Assembly (NCBI GenBank): GCA_028284775.1
Contig: JANQRB010000177.1
Coordinates: 1 to 64,000 of the forward strand
Direction of reading: 5' to 3'
Source: Candidatus Kapaibacterium sp.
GTDB taxonomy: Bacteria; Bacteroidota; Ignavibacteria; Kapaibacteriales; UBA7675
DNA length: 64,000 nucleotides
A model generated the notes under the pieces. The model saw only the letters and a program-made list of their open reading frames with translations, was not told where the DNA came from and searched no databases. Shown here in pieces: positions 9,757 to 19,301 of the stretch. Every line of letters starts with the position of its first letter. The first letter of the stretch is position 1. The position numbers and the translations under genes are program-made.

Positions 9757-9832
9757 GCCGGCCACCAAGGCCGGCCATCCTGGCCAATCTGGACCTGTAG
9801 TACTTTTGTAGTAGTGTGATGACAGATTGGCC
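9757..9832 (+). repeat. Paired hairpins, including the conserved-loop element copy 2
   Basis: A small hairpin (GCCGGCC at 9757-9763 with GGCCGGC at 9769-9775) is followed by a larger one: GGCCAATCTG at 9782-9791 pairs perfectly with CAGATTGGCC at 9823-9832. The 31-base loop of the larger hairpin carries the same 22-base sequence (9799-9820, 20 of 22 identical) found in the loop at 5066-5087, although the stems differ. It lies ~130 bases upstream of the giant gene at 9966. Confidence 0.6.
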
Positions 9833-9965
9833 TTAGCATCTTTGCAGCGTTCGAAATACTGCTCCGGCGAGAGGATCGCATGCACAGTTATGGAGCATTG
9901 CAAAACCGAGTCGGCATTTCAGGAGCAACAGCGTTTTTTAGAATCACTAACTGACGGATTGTACA

Positions 9966-12900
9966 ATGTACAGAGCAAAGCGCACTGCCTACTATGACAT
10001 TCTACGGCGCTTCCGGAAATACTGCCGGCGCCTGCAGCGTGTCAGGCACGACAACTCAAATCCCCGGCAGGCTGCCCGAACAAGGGCGCTGCTGATCAAT
10101 CGCATCAAAAGGCTGGCGGCGCGACTGAACCCGCTCGGCAAGAGGAGCCTGGGCCTGTCGCTGGTCGCGGCTATCTGCGCCGGCTTTGGCGCCGATCAGC
10201 TCACGGCCCAGATACCGACGATTAGTTCACTCGCACCGACCGCGAATGCCAGAGCGGCGGCCACCGACGCCACGATCGAGATCGGCTTCAGCACCAGCAT
10301 GAATATCAGCACCCTGACGGCGGCTCATATTCGCATTTACGGTTCACAGAGCGGATTTTTGAGTACGCGCGGCAGTTTCAGCGGCAACCCGCTGCGCAGC
10401 TTCGATCCCGACAATAATTTCAGGCCGGGCGAACTGATTTCCGTCTCGGTAACCGGCGCTACCTCGCTGGGCGGCACGCAGCTGACTAATGCCACGGTGT
10501 ACAGCTTTTTCGCCGCCGCTCAGAGCGGTACGGCCCAGTTCAGCCGGAGCACGCTGGGTGGCCATGAAAGCCTTGGCGTCGCCATCGGCGATCTGGACGG
10601 CGACGGCAATCTCGACGCGATCCTCGCAGGCTTCGACTCCAATGAATTGTGGCTGGGCAACGGCGACGGCAGCTTCGCCACCTCCACCGTCGGCGGAGCC
10701 GGCAGCAACTTCAGTGACAAAATCGCATTGGGCGATCTCGACGCCGACGGTGACCTGGACGCAATCGTGGCGAACAATTTCGGCGACCAACACGAAATCT
10801 GGCTCAACAACGGCGACGCGAGCTTCGCCACCTCCACGTTTGGAACCGGGCGCAGTACAGGACTCGCCATCGGCGATCTGGACGGCGACGGCGATCTCGA
10901 TGCGCTTATAACGATTTTCAATGGTCTGGGACATGAAATCTGGCTCAATAACGGCGACGGCAGTTTTACAAGTTCGACCTTTGGTCTGAGCGATTCTGAA
11001 ATGCCGGCGCTGGGTGATCTGGACGGCGACGGCGACCTCGACGCCATCATCGCCAATACGAATGAGCCACAGCATATCTGGCTCAATAATGGCGATGCCA
11101 CCTTTACAAGTACAGCCGTCGGCAGTGGTGACAGCGAGTGCGTTGCCCTGGGCGACCTGGACGGCGACGGTGACCTCGACGCTATTATCACCAATGATGA
11201 CGAGCCGCAGGATATTTGGCTCAACAATGGCGACGGGACATTCAGCAGCACGACCTTCGGCGGCGGCGACAGTGAAATGGTCGCGCTGGGCGATCTAGAC
11301 GCTGACGGCGACCTCGATGCGCTCATTTGCGACAATAGCGGTCAGAATCACATCTGGCTGAATAATGGCGACGGCAGCTTTGCAAGCAGTGCTTTCGGTG
11401 GCGGCGAAAGCGAAGCGGTGGCCCTGGGCGACCTGGACGGTGACGGCGATCTCGATGCGATTTTCGCTAACAGGGAGGATCAGGCCAATGCAATCTGGCT
11501 GAACGGCAGCGTTTTCAGCCGGATCACAGGCCTTGCACCTGCCGCCAACAGTAACAACGCCGATCAGGCTGCCGATATCGACATCACATTCAGCACGACA
11601 ATGAACGTCGCGACCTTAAATGCCGACGGTATCAGAGTCTACGGCTCGCAGAGCGGTTTCCTCAGCACGACCGCTTCCTTCAGCGGCAATCCCGTGCTCA
11701 ACATCGATCCTGCCGACAATTTCAAACCGGGTGAATTGATCTCCGTCACGGTGACGGGAGCCACTAGTCAGATCGGCGATCTGCCCCTGCAAAGCCCCCA
11801 GGTTTATACATTCCGCGCGGGCGTGACCAACGGCAACGCCAGCTTTGTACGCCAGTTTCTGGGCGAGAAATTCAGCAGCTACGGGGTGGCGATCGGCGAC
11901 CTCGACGGCGACGGCGACCTCGATGCGATTGTGGCGAACTACTATGCCCCGAAAGAAATCTGGCTGGGCAACGGTGATGGCAGCTTCAGCACTTCCACCT
12001 TCGGCAGCGACAGCGACACACGGGCCGTGGCGATCGGCGACCTCGACGGCGACGGCGACCTCGATGCCATCTTCTCAGTTTACTACGGCTATGCACCCGA
12101 GATTTGGATCAATAACGGCGACGCAAGCTTCAGCTCCTTTACCTTCGGTGAGGCCGGCGGTTCCGCACTGGCGATCGGCGACCTCGACGGCGACGGCGAT
12201 CTGGATGCCATCATTACCGATTATTATGGCTATGGTCACAATCTCTGGCTGAATAACGGCGACGCAAGCTTCAGCAGTTCGACCTTTCCGAGCACCGACG
12301 CGGAAGGCATCGTGCTCGGCGACCTGGACGGCGACGGCGATCTCGACGCCATTATCACAAATGACGACGGCCCGAGCAATGTCCTGACGAATAACGGCGA
12401 CGCAAGCTTTGTGACCAACAGCCCCGCCGGCGGCGATCACGAAGGTCTGGCGCTCGGCGACATCGACGGCGACGGCGACCTCGACGCAATCATTGCCGGT
12501 GAAGATGAAGCGCAAGCCATCTGGCGGAACAATGGCGACGCGACATTTACCACGGCCAGCTTCGGCAGTCCGGACGGCAATAGCGAGGCTGTTGCGCTCG
12601 GCGATCTGGACGGCGACGGCGACCTCGACGCAATCATCGTGAATGACGGCGGCCCACAGGAGATCTGGGTGAATAATGGCGACGGCAGTTTCAGCAGCAG
12701 CACGCGTGGCGGCGGCCGCAGCAACGGAATCGAGCTCGGCGACCTGGATGGCGACGGCGATCTCGACGCTATTATCGCCTCTTATAACTATTCGCAGCAG
12801 GCTATATGGATAAACTCGCCCATCGTGAAAATTACTTCTGTTGCACCGGCATCAAATGCAACGGCCGTCGCACAGGACGCGGATGTCGATATCAGCTTCA

Positions 12901-15900
12901 GCACAACGATGAACGTATCGACCTTGGGCGCCGGCAATATCAAGGTCTTCGGTTCGCAGACCGGTCGACTGAGCGGCAGTTTCAGCGGCAATCCCCTTCG
13001 CAACTTCGATCCGTCGGCGGATTTCAAGCCGGGTGAACTCATTTCAGTCTCTGTCGACGATGTATTGAGTCAGGAGGGACATCCCCTGCAGGATCCCAAA
13101 GTTTTCAGTTTTCGAGCAGCGGTCGACAACGGACCGGGCACCTTTGCTCCCCGGGGATTTGGCGGCCTGCTGCCGAGCTACGGCATTGCCGCCGGCGACC
13201 TGGACGGCGACGGCGATCTCGATGCTGTCGTCGCCAATGGCTACTACTATCCGCAGGATATCTGGCTCAATAACGGCGACGGGACTTTCAGCATTTCCAC
13301 TTTTGGCGACGGCGACAGCGACAAAGTCCTCCTGGGCGATCTGGACTGTGACGGCGACCTCGACGCGATTGTCGTCGCTGTTGGGGAATCCGGACACGAA
13401 ATCTGGCTCGGCAACGGTGACGGCACGTTCAGCAGCTCGAGCTTCGGCGAGATGGAAAGTATTGCAGCGGCTCTTGGTGATCTGGATGGTGACGGCGATC
13501 TGGATGTTGCCTTGGGCGGCGTCGGTCCAACGGAGTCCAGTGAAATCTGGCTGAACAATGGCGACGGCAGCTTTACAATATCAGAGGTCAGCTTCGGCTT
13601 CGACGGCGGGCTTGCCATCGGCGACCTGAACGGGGACGGCTTGCTGGATGTCATGGCGGCGAAATCAGGCCCCCCGCAGCAGTTGTGGCTGAACCAGGGC
13701 GATGCAAGTTTTTCAGAGGATTTCTTCCTGCCTCCTTCTGATGGCGAAGATGTTGCGCTCGGCGACCTCGACGGCGATGGCGACCTCGACGCGATTATTG
13801 CCGTCTACGATGATCCGCAATGGTTGCTGCTTAACAACGGCGACGCGACCTTCACGGCGTCGATGCTTGGCGGCGGTGACAGTCGCAGCGTTGATATGGG
13901 CGATGTCGACGGCGACGGCGATCTCGACGCCATCATTGTTAACCAATATCAGCCCGATGAGCTCTGGACCAATAACGGCGACGGCAGCTTTGCGATTTCG
14001 ACCTTCGGCAATTCCAGCGGAGCCAGTTTCGACCTTGCCCTGGGCGATATTGACGGCGACGGCGATCTCGATATCCTTGTCGCGCAGAGTTACTACCAGC
14101 CGCAGGAAATTCTGTTTAACGCCGGACCGCCGCAGATTGCGAACCTTATTCCGGATAACAGCTGCCCGACAGCGTCTGCGCTGGGCGTGGCTGTTGTCGG
14201 CGAGAATTTGTATAGCACGACGGCTGAGGTTACCGTACGCAACCTGCAAAACACCATCATCACAAGCGCGACGCTTGCCGATGCCACGCCGGAATCGGCC
14301 ACGCTCGCGACCCTGACTTTGCCGGCGGGCTTTATGAGCACGGCCGGCACGATAACAATCGGTTTTACGACACCGACCGGCAGCACCTCGACGACCTTCA
14401 CGGTGGGCGTCATCGCCAATCTCGATTTCGCAACGACGACCGAATTCACAACGGTGACCCTGGCTGTACTCGCCAATGACAATGGCAGCGGCCTGCAGCT
14501 TGTTTCCGTCGCAGATCCGGCCAATGGCTCCGCCAGCACGAACGCCGGTCTCGTGAGCTATACGCCCGACCCGGCCTTTACCGGTCAGGAGACTTTTACC
14601 TACACCGTTGAGAATGACGGCGGCTGTCGATCCACCGGCGCCATCGTCGTCGCGGTCCTGGCCGGGCAGGCGCTGCCGGGCAACATGGAATTCGTCGAAC
14701 GCGAGAAAGATCGCAAGGGCGGCGTGCGCGGACTGCGGCGCGCCTCGGCGGTGGCTGTCAGCCCGGATGGAAAACACCTCTATGCCGCCGGCCGTTCGGA
14801 TCATTCCGTTGCCATTTTCGATCGCGCGGCGGAGACCGGCGAACTCAGCTACAGTACGCGGATCCGCGACGGCTTCAGCGGTGTCACGGGAATACGCTTT
14901 GCCAACAGTGTCGCCATCTCGGCCGACGGCCGGCATTTGTATGTGGCGGGCTACGGCAGCAATGCCATCGCCGTCTTCGAACGCAATGCCGTATCCGGCC
15001 TGCTGAGCTTTGTGGAACAAAAGAAGCAGGGTGGCAGCGATGCGGGCGGTACAATTAACGGCCTGCTGCGCCCCGTGGATGTCGCCGTCAGCACGGACGG
15101 TAAAAATGTGTATGCGGTGGGATATGCCGGTCACAGTCTGGCGGCCTTCAGTCGTGATCCGCTCAGCGGCGCTTTGATTTTTCAGGATTGGCACAAGGAT
15201 GGCGTCGACGGTGTCGATGGCCTCCGCAATGCCTTCAAGCTTCACGTCAGCCCGGACGGCCGCAGCGTTTATGTCGCAGGTTACCGCGACAATGCCCTGG
15301 CCCTGTTTAAGCGCGACCTTGTCAGCGGCGCCCTGGAGTTTGTGGAACACTATGTTGACGGCGTCGACGGGATCGACGGCCTGCGCGGCGCCACGAGCGT
15401 CGTTGTCAGTCCGGATTCGCGCCACGTGTATGCCACGGCGAATGCCGACAATGCGCTGGCGGTTTTCAGCCGTAACACGGCCAGCGGCAGACTGAGCTTC
15501 GTCGAGCGGCAACGAGACGGCAGTAGCGGCGTTGACGGGCTGCGCGGCGCTTTTAACGTCGCGGTCAGCCCTGACGGCGCGAATGTCTACGCAGTCGGCG
15601 AGCTCGATCACGCCTTGACGATGTTCCGGCGCAATCTGAGCAGCGGCAGCCTTAGCTTCGAAGAACGCGAACGCGACGGCAGCGGCGGCGTCGACGGCTT
15701 GAACAGAGCGCGCGGCCTGGCGGTCAGCCCCGACAGCAAGTACATGTACTGCGCCGGATGGCGCGACAATGCCATTGCGGTCTTCTTCCGCAACCGCGCG
15801 CCGATAGCGGTGGATGATCTTGGACTTTCCGTCCTGCCAAACGACTCACTGGTAATATCTCCTCGCACGAACGACAGCGATCCGGATAGTCATATCCTCA

Positions 15901-16418
15901 CTATCAGCGGCAAAACGGATGGCGCGCTCGGCACGGTGACAATCGGGGGCGGTACGACCGTGACCTACAAAGCCGGAGCAGTTCCCGGTTCCGACAGCTT
16001 CAGCTATACGATCGAAGACGGCCACGGCGGCAGCTCTACCGCCACAGTTAATATCAGTGTGGTTGCCATCAAGCTGTCGCTGGGCAATGACCAGCTCCCG
16101 GCAACAGAGGAAGACGCCGGCCAGAGCGATGGCGTCGACTTCCGCGTCGCGCCCAATCCTTTCAGCGATGAAGTTCGAATCGGCTTCAGGCTGGCTCGGG
16201 CCTCGCGGGTCGAGCTGCAGATTGTGGACCTCCTGGGCAATGTCGTTCAGCAATTCAGCGACGCGGCCCTGGCGGCGGGCGAGCATTCAATAGTCTGGGA
16301 CGGCGGCGATCTGAGCGGCGGTCCGGCGGCGGCCGGAGCCTATACGGCACAGCTGGTCATAAGAGACGGCGACGGCCGGGTGGAACGACGTTCGTTGAGT
16401 CTGTGGCTGCTGCGTTGA
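9966..16418 (+). CDS. Giant exported protein with four seven-bladed beta-propellers and T9SS sorting domain
   Basis: A 2150-residue surface protein. Residues 1-60 form an Arg-rich leader before a hydrophobic signal segment (LGLSLVAAICAGFGADQ). Three modules follow, each an SbsA/Big-type Ig-like domain (phrase YGSQSGFLST) plus exactly seven FG-GAP/VCBS blades carrying the calcium-loop phrase GDLDGDGDLDAI; blades span residues ~200-510, ~628-948 and ~1061-1385. Then come an IPT-like domain (~1388-1488), a cadherin-like segment (~1490-1565), seven lactonase/YncE-type blades (VSPDGxxVYxAGxxDNALAVF, ~1570-1945), a second cadherin-like segment and a T9SS type-A sorting domain (VAPNPFSDEVRIGF, ~2055-2150). 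Known for these families: integrin-alpha-like FG-GAP propellers bind calcium and ligands. Adhesin or scaffold role is inferred. No alternative Met exists before residue ~100, so the leader is real if the signal is. Confidence 0.9.
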   Translation: MYRAKRTAYYDILRRFRKYCRRLQRVRHDNSNPRQAARTRALLINRIKRLAARLNPLGKRSLGLSLVAAICAGFGADQLTAQIPTISSLAPTANARAAATDATIEIGFSTSMNISTLTAAHIRIYGSQSGFLSTRGSFSGNPLRSFDPDNNFRPGELISVSVTGATSLGGTQLTNATVYSFFAAAQSGTAQFSRSTLGGHESLGVAIGDLDGDGNLDAILAGFDSNELWLGNGDGSFATSTVGGAGSNFSDKIALGDLDADGDLDAIVANNFGDQHEIWLNNGDASFATSTFGTGRSTGLAIGDLDGDGDLDALITIFNGLGHEIWLNNGDGSFTSSTFGLSDSEMPALGDLDGDGDLDAIIANTNEPQHIWLNNGDATFTSTAVGSGDSECVALGDLDGDGDLDAIITNDDEPQDIWLNNGDGTFSSTTFGGGDSEMVALGDLDADGDLDALICDNSGQNHIWLNNGDGSFASSAFGGGESEAVALGDLDGDGDLDAIFANREDQANAIWLNGSVFSRITGLAPAANSNNADQAADIDITFSTTMNVATLNADGIRVYGSQSGFLSTTASFSGNPVLNIDPADNFKPGELISVTVTGATSQIGDLPLQSPQVYTFRAGVTNGNASFVRQFLGEKFSSYGVAIGDLDGDGDLDAIVANYYAPKEIWLGNGDGSFSTSTFGSDSDTRAVAIGDLDGDGDLDAIFSVYYGYAPEIWINNGDASFSSFTFGEAGGSALAIGDLDGDGDLDAIITDYYGYGHNLWLNNGDASFSSSTFPSTDAEGIVLGDLDGDGDLDAIITNDDGPSNVLTNNGDASFVTNSPAGGDHEGLALGDIDGDGDLDAIIAGEDEAQAIWRNNGDATFTTASFGSPDGNSEAVALGDLDGDGDLDAIIVNDGGPQEIWVNNGDGSFSSSTRGGGRSNGIELGDLDGDGDLDAIIASYNYSQQAIWINSPIVKITSVAPASNATAVAQDADVDISFSTTMNVSTLGAGNIKVFGSQTGRLSGSFSGNPLRNFDPSADFKPGELISVSVDDVLSQEGHPLQDPKVFSFRAAVDNGPGTFAPRGFGGLLPSYGIAAGDLDGDGDLDAVVANGYYYPQDIWLNNGDGTFSISTFGDGDSDKVLLGDLDCDGDLDAIVVAVGESGHEIWLGNGDGTFSSSSFGEMESIAAALGDLDGDGDLDVALGGVGPTESSEIWLNNGDGSFTISEVSFGFDGGLAIGDLNGDGLLDVMAAKSGPPQQLWLNQGDASFSEDFFLPPSDGEDVALGDLDGDGDLDAIIAVYDDPQWLLLNNGDATFTASMLGGGDSRSVDMGDVDGDGDLDAIIVNQYQPDELWTNNGDGSFAISTFGNSSGASFDLALGDIDGDGDLDILVAQSYYQPQEILFNAGPPQIANLIPDNSCPTASALGVAVVGENLYSTTAEVTVRNLQNTIITSATLADATPESATLATLTLPAGFMSTAGTITIGFTTPTGSTSTTFTVGVIANLDFATTTEFTTVTLAVLANDNGSGLQLVSVADPANGSASTNAGLVSYTPDPAFTGQETFTYTVENDGGCRSTGAIVVAVLAGQALPGNMEFVEREKDRKGGVRGLRRASAVAVSPDGKHLYAAGRSDHSVAIFDRAAETGELSYSTRIRDGFSGVTGIRFANSVAISADGRHLYVAGYGSNAIAVFERNAVSGLLSFVEQKKQGGSDAGGTINGLLRPVDVAVSTDGKNVYAVGYAGHSLAAFSRDPLSGALIFQDWHKDGVDGVDGLRNAFKLHVSPDGRSVYVAGYRDNALALFKRDLVSGALEFVEHYVDGVDGIDGLRGATSVVVSPDSRHVYATANADNALAVFSRNTASGRLSFVERQRDGSSGVDGLRGAFNVAVSPDGANVYAVGELDHALTMFRRNLSSGSLSFEERERDGSGGVDGLNRARGLAVSPDSKYMYCAGWRDNAIAVFFRNRAPIAVDDLGLSVLPNDSLVISPRTNDSDPDSHILTISGKTDGALGTVTIGGGTTVTYKAGAVPGSDSFSYTIEDGHGGSSTATVNISVVAIKLSLGNDQLPATEEDAGQSDGVDFRVAPNPFSDEVRIGFRLARASRVELQIVDLLGNVVQQFSDAALAAGEHSIVWDGGDLSGGPAAAGAYTAQLVIRDGDGRVERRSLSLWLLR

Positions 16419-16493
16419 TTCGGTAAGGAACAACGCTAAACAGCACACAGCCCGGCGCACAGACGCCCGGGCATCCGATAGTGTGAGCTTAAA

Positions 16494-16527
16494 GAGGCTG
16501 TCCCGACGGGGCAGCCTCCTTTGTTTT
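16494..16527 (+). terminator. Rho-independent terminator of the giant gene
   Basis: GAGGCTGTCCC (16494-16504) pairs with GGGGCAGCCTC (16508-16518) around a GAC loop, followed by CTTTGTTTT. It sits 76 bases after the stop codon of the 2150-residue protein. The GAGGCTG/CAGCCTC core is the same as in the terminator at 7436-7473. Confidence 0.85.
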
Positions 16528-16778
16528 CCAGACCTGGATTGCATATTGCGAATGCGGAATTCGCGCGAATTCATGGGAGCTTCGCTTAACAATTGTCATC
16601 CTGTCGCAAAAAATGTAGCTTTGCAAGTGATTACTCACATATCCGAATTGCCGGTAGCGGCATGGCCGGAAACTCAAAAAAACTAGGTGTTAAGAGCGAT
16701 GGGGGCAGTAAGACCGGCGCTTGTTTTCGAAGTAGAGACAGCTAGTACAATTCCTGCCGCTCTCAACTGCCGCGGCCG

Positions 16779-17939
16779 ATGCCGCAAGAAATTTCAGACC
16801 AACAATCTACGCGTATGCCAACATTTCGACGTATTCTGAAACGGACCTTTATGATCCTTGCCATTTGTGTCCTTCTGCTGGTGCTGGCCGTCGTACTCTT
16901 TGTCAATTTCTCGCCCCAATTCGGCGCCGCCCCTTCAGGCGATCACCTAGCCAGGATCAGCGCTTCGGATAACTATAGCGGCGATGAGTTTGTTAATCTG
17001 ACGGAAACAAGCCTGGATTACAGCTTCACCGGCATCATGACGACATTGTGGGAGTTCATCACGGTTAGCGGCATCAGCCCTGAAGAAGCGCTGCCGGTAC
17101 GGCTCAACGAGCAACAGACAGCGCCGGAGAGCGACACGCTGGTCTATGTCACATGGTACGGGCACTCGGCATTCCTCCTGGAAATGGAAGGCCGGCGCAT
17201 TTTGCTCGATCCGATGCTGGGTCCGGTTGCCGGGCCCCTGCCCTTTCTCAGCGGCCGCTTCGAATACCAGGAGGCGCTCGATCTTGAAAGCTTCAGAGAT
17301 ATCGACGCTGTCATTCTTTCACACGATCATTATGACCATCTCGATTACCCTTCGATCCTGCACCTCAAAGACAATGCCGCGCATTTTTACGCGCCACTGG
17401 GCCTTGGAGCGCACCTGCAGCGCTGGGGAGTTCCCGCAGAAAAAATCACTGAGCTGGACTGGTGGGAAAGCGCTCAACTGAATGGACTGACGTTCATTGC
17501 CACGCCTGCGCGTCATTTTTCGGGTCGCGGCCTGACCGATGGCAACAAGACTCAATGGGCATCCTGGGTTGTACAGGGCAAGTACAACAACATTTATTTC
17601 AGCGGCGACAGCGGCTACGGCGATCACTTTAAACAAATCGGTGAAGCTTATGGTCCCTTCGACTTCACAATGCTGGAGTGCGGGCAGTACAACAAAAAGT
17701 GGGAAGCCATTCACATGATGCCGGAGCAATGCGTCCAGGCCAACGTCGATTTGCGCGGTGAGCTCATGATGCCGATTCACTGGGGCGCCTTTTCCCTTGC
17801 GCTCCACCACTGGCAAGAGCCGGTCGAACGCTTGCTGGCCGCAGCCGGAGCCATGCAGGTGGCAACGCCCTATATCGGCCAACGCTTTGCCGTCGGCCAG
17901 CAGATTCCAAGCGAACGATGGTGGAAACAGCTGCGCTGA
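16779..17939 (+). CDS. Membrane-anchored metallo-beta-lactamase-fold hydrolase (UlaG/RomA/NAPE-PLD-like)
   Basis: 386 residues. Residues ~18-45 form one transmembrane helix after a basic start (RRILKRTFMILAICVLLLVL), placing the catalytic domain in the periplasm. The domain shows TWYGHSAFLLE, then the metal-binding SHDHYDHLDY (H182, H184, D186, H187), a later histidine in TPARHFSGR, Asp in YFSGDSGYGDHF and a final PIHWGAF. These are all the ligands expected for the class with a lone N-terminal helix that includes RomA and NAPE-PLD relatives. Members hydrolyse phosphodiester-type or unknown substrates; the substrate here cannot be told. An alternative start at 16815 (MPTFRRIL) would keep the membrane helix. 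It stands alone, downstream of the terminator of the giant gene. Confidence 0.85.
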   Translation: MPQEISDQQSTRMPTFRRILKRTFMILAICVLLLVLAVVLFVNFSPQFGAAPSGDHLARISASDNYSGDEFVNLTETSLDYSFTGIMTTLWEFITVSGISPEEALPVRLNEQQTAPESDTLVYVTWYGHSAFLLEMEGRRILLDPMLGPVAGPLPFLSGRFEYQEALDLESFRDIDAVILSHDHYDHLDYPSILHLKDNAAHFYAPLGLGAHLQRWGVPAEKITELDWWESAQLNGLTFIATPARHFSGRGLTDGNKTQWASWVVQGKYNNIYFSGDSGYGDHFKQIGEAYGPFDFTMLECGQYNKKWEAIHMMPEQCVQANVDLRGELMMPIHWGAFSLALHHWQEPVERLLAAAGAMQVATPYIGQRFAVGQQIPSERWWKQLR

Positions 17940-18295
17940 CCAAACTACATGCGCAAGGGAAGAACAGCTAACTGCAATACCCGACCATAGACATTGGTCA
18001 GCCGCGTCAATTTCACGTCGAATCAAGAGACCGTCGACAGCAAATTGACAAGACCCCCGGCGAGCGATTCGGAAACAGGACTTTGAAAATCTCCTGCGGC
18101 TGGCTAGCTTGCGATATACAATTGAACAATCGATTGTCCAGCCCGATTGGCGATAAGTGCTAAGCAAGTATCAAAAGGTTGGCAGATGTTCTGCCCGCCT
18201 GAATCCAGCCGCTGACCTTGCTTGCTTGGCGATCGATATTCTACAAGTCATGAATTGCCGTAAGCCGGTGATCCCGAAACACACTGAATACTGCC

Positions 18296-18862
18296 ATGTC
18301 ATATTACAACTCGGAAGACAATGTTAAACAATATATAAAGATGGCGGAAGGATATGATGGCGCCGAACTTATAAAAGTCCTGAGCAATTACCTGGGCCGA
18401 GGAGCGACGGTCCTGGAATTAGGGATGGGACCCGGCAAGGATTTGGACATGCTGTCCGTTAATTTTAAGGCAAGCGGCTCGGATTTGTCACCAGTCTTCC
18501 TCGACTATTACCGCAAACGGAAGCCCGCGGCCGACCTTCTACTTCTTGATGCCGTCACTCTCGCCACGGATCGCTCCTTCGACGCAATCTATTCCAACAA
18601 AGTCCTGCACTGCTTAAGCGATGCAGAGCTGCGGACATCGATTGCAGGGCAGGCCAGGCTTTTAAACCCCGACGCGTATGTTCTGCACTCCTTTTGGTAT
18701 GGCGAAGGGATGGAAGAATTCGAAGGCATGCAGATATTTAACCGAAACGAAAGCTTTCTCCGAGCCGAGTTTGCCCGCTACTTTGAAATTGTCGCGCTAG
18801 AACGATACAAAGAAATGGCTGAAGGCGATTCGATTTATATACTGGCACGCAAAAAGGCATGA
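18296..18862 (+). CDS. Class I SAM-dependent methyltransferase
   Basis: 188 residues. The AdoMet-binding motif I is VLELGMGPGKDLDML, followed by an acidic loop GSDLSPVFLDYYRK (motif II) and LLLDAVTLATDRSFDAIYSNKVLHC (motif IV region), then RLLNPDAYVLHSFW, the usual post-motif strand. This matches the Methyltransf_25/11 fold. It acts in the cytoplasm; acceptor unknown. A second methyltransferase of a different subgroup lies at 20066 on the other strand. No operon partner is evident. Confidence 0.85.
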   Translation: MSYYNSEDNVKQYIKMAEGYDGAELIKVLSNYLGRGATVLELGMGPGKDLDMLSVNFKASGSDLSPVFLDYYRKRKPAADLLLLDAVTLATDRSFDAIYSNKVLHCLSDAELRTSIAGQARLLNPDAYVLHSFWYGEGMEEFEGMQIFNRNESFLRAEFARYFEIVALERYKEMAEGDSIYILARKKA

Positions 18863-19301
18863 TAGGCACCATGCGCGGATTTTAACGCAATAATACCGGC
18901 CGCGATCGCATAATGGAATCTTGCTCGCGTAGCTGGATCACCGCATTCGACAGGCACAAACCGCGTGACGATCGGCACTGACTCGATAGTTGTCACAACA
19001 CAAGCATCCGACTCTTCGAATCCTGAATTCACGACAGAGTTTGCAATCTTGCGCCAAAACAGTATTTTGGCGTACTGCCATTGAGTATAGTCCGGCAACA
19101 ACCAACAGACACGCCGGCAAGCGTACCACGAACGCGCATCGTCAGCACACTGCCGCCGACAACACACTGCCCGGGCTTTGAACACATTCTACCAGGACGT
19201 TCAAACACAAACACTGCCATTGTATTCGCACTCAGCAGTAGTGCGAGCTCATCCACAGCCCATCAACCAGTTTTTATCACTCTTCATTTTTGAGGTTTTT
19301 T
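18863..19301. other. Intergenic stretch, no gene recognised
   Basis: About 440 bases upstream of the Cys-rich protein gene. ORFs on both strands here overlap one another, lack conserved features and look spurious. Confidence 0.4.

Noticed and set aside
9801..9808. TACTTTTG, which fits the Bacteroidota -7 promoter pattern TAnnTTTG
   Set aside because: No TTTG-type upstream element at the expected spacing, and the equivalent position in the paired hairpin at 5068 reads TACTTATG; more likely part of the conserved loop than a promoter.
10570..14120. Regular ~129-base repeats that could resemble a CRISPR-like array
   Set aside because: They are in-frame FG-GAP coding repeats with variable sequence between and no constant spacers; no cas genes are present.
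13713..15611. A 632-codon open frame on the minus strand inside the giant gene
   Set aside because: It is the antisense shadow of the highly repetitive, GC-rich FG-GAP and lactonase coding region; the repeated DNA keeps the opposite frame free of stops. The plus-strand reading shows clear domains.
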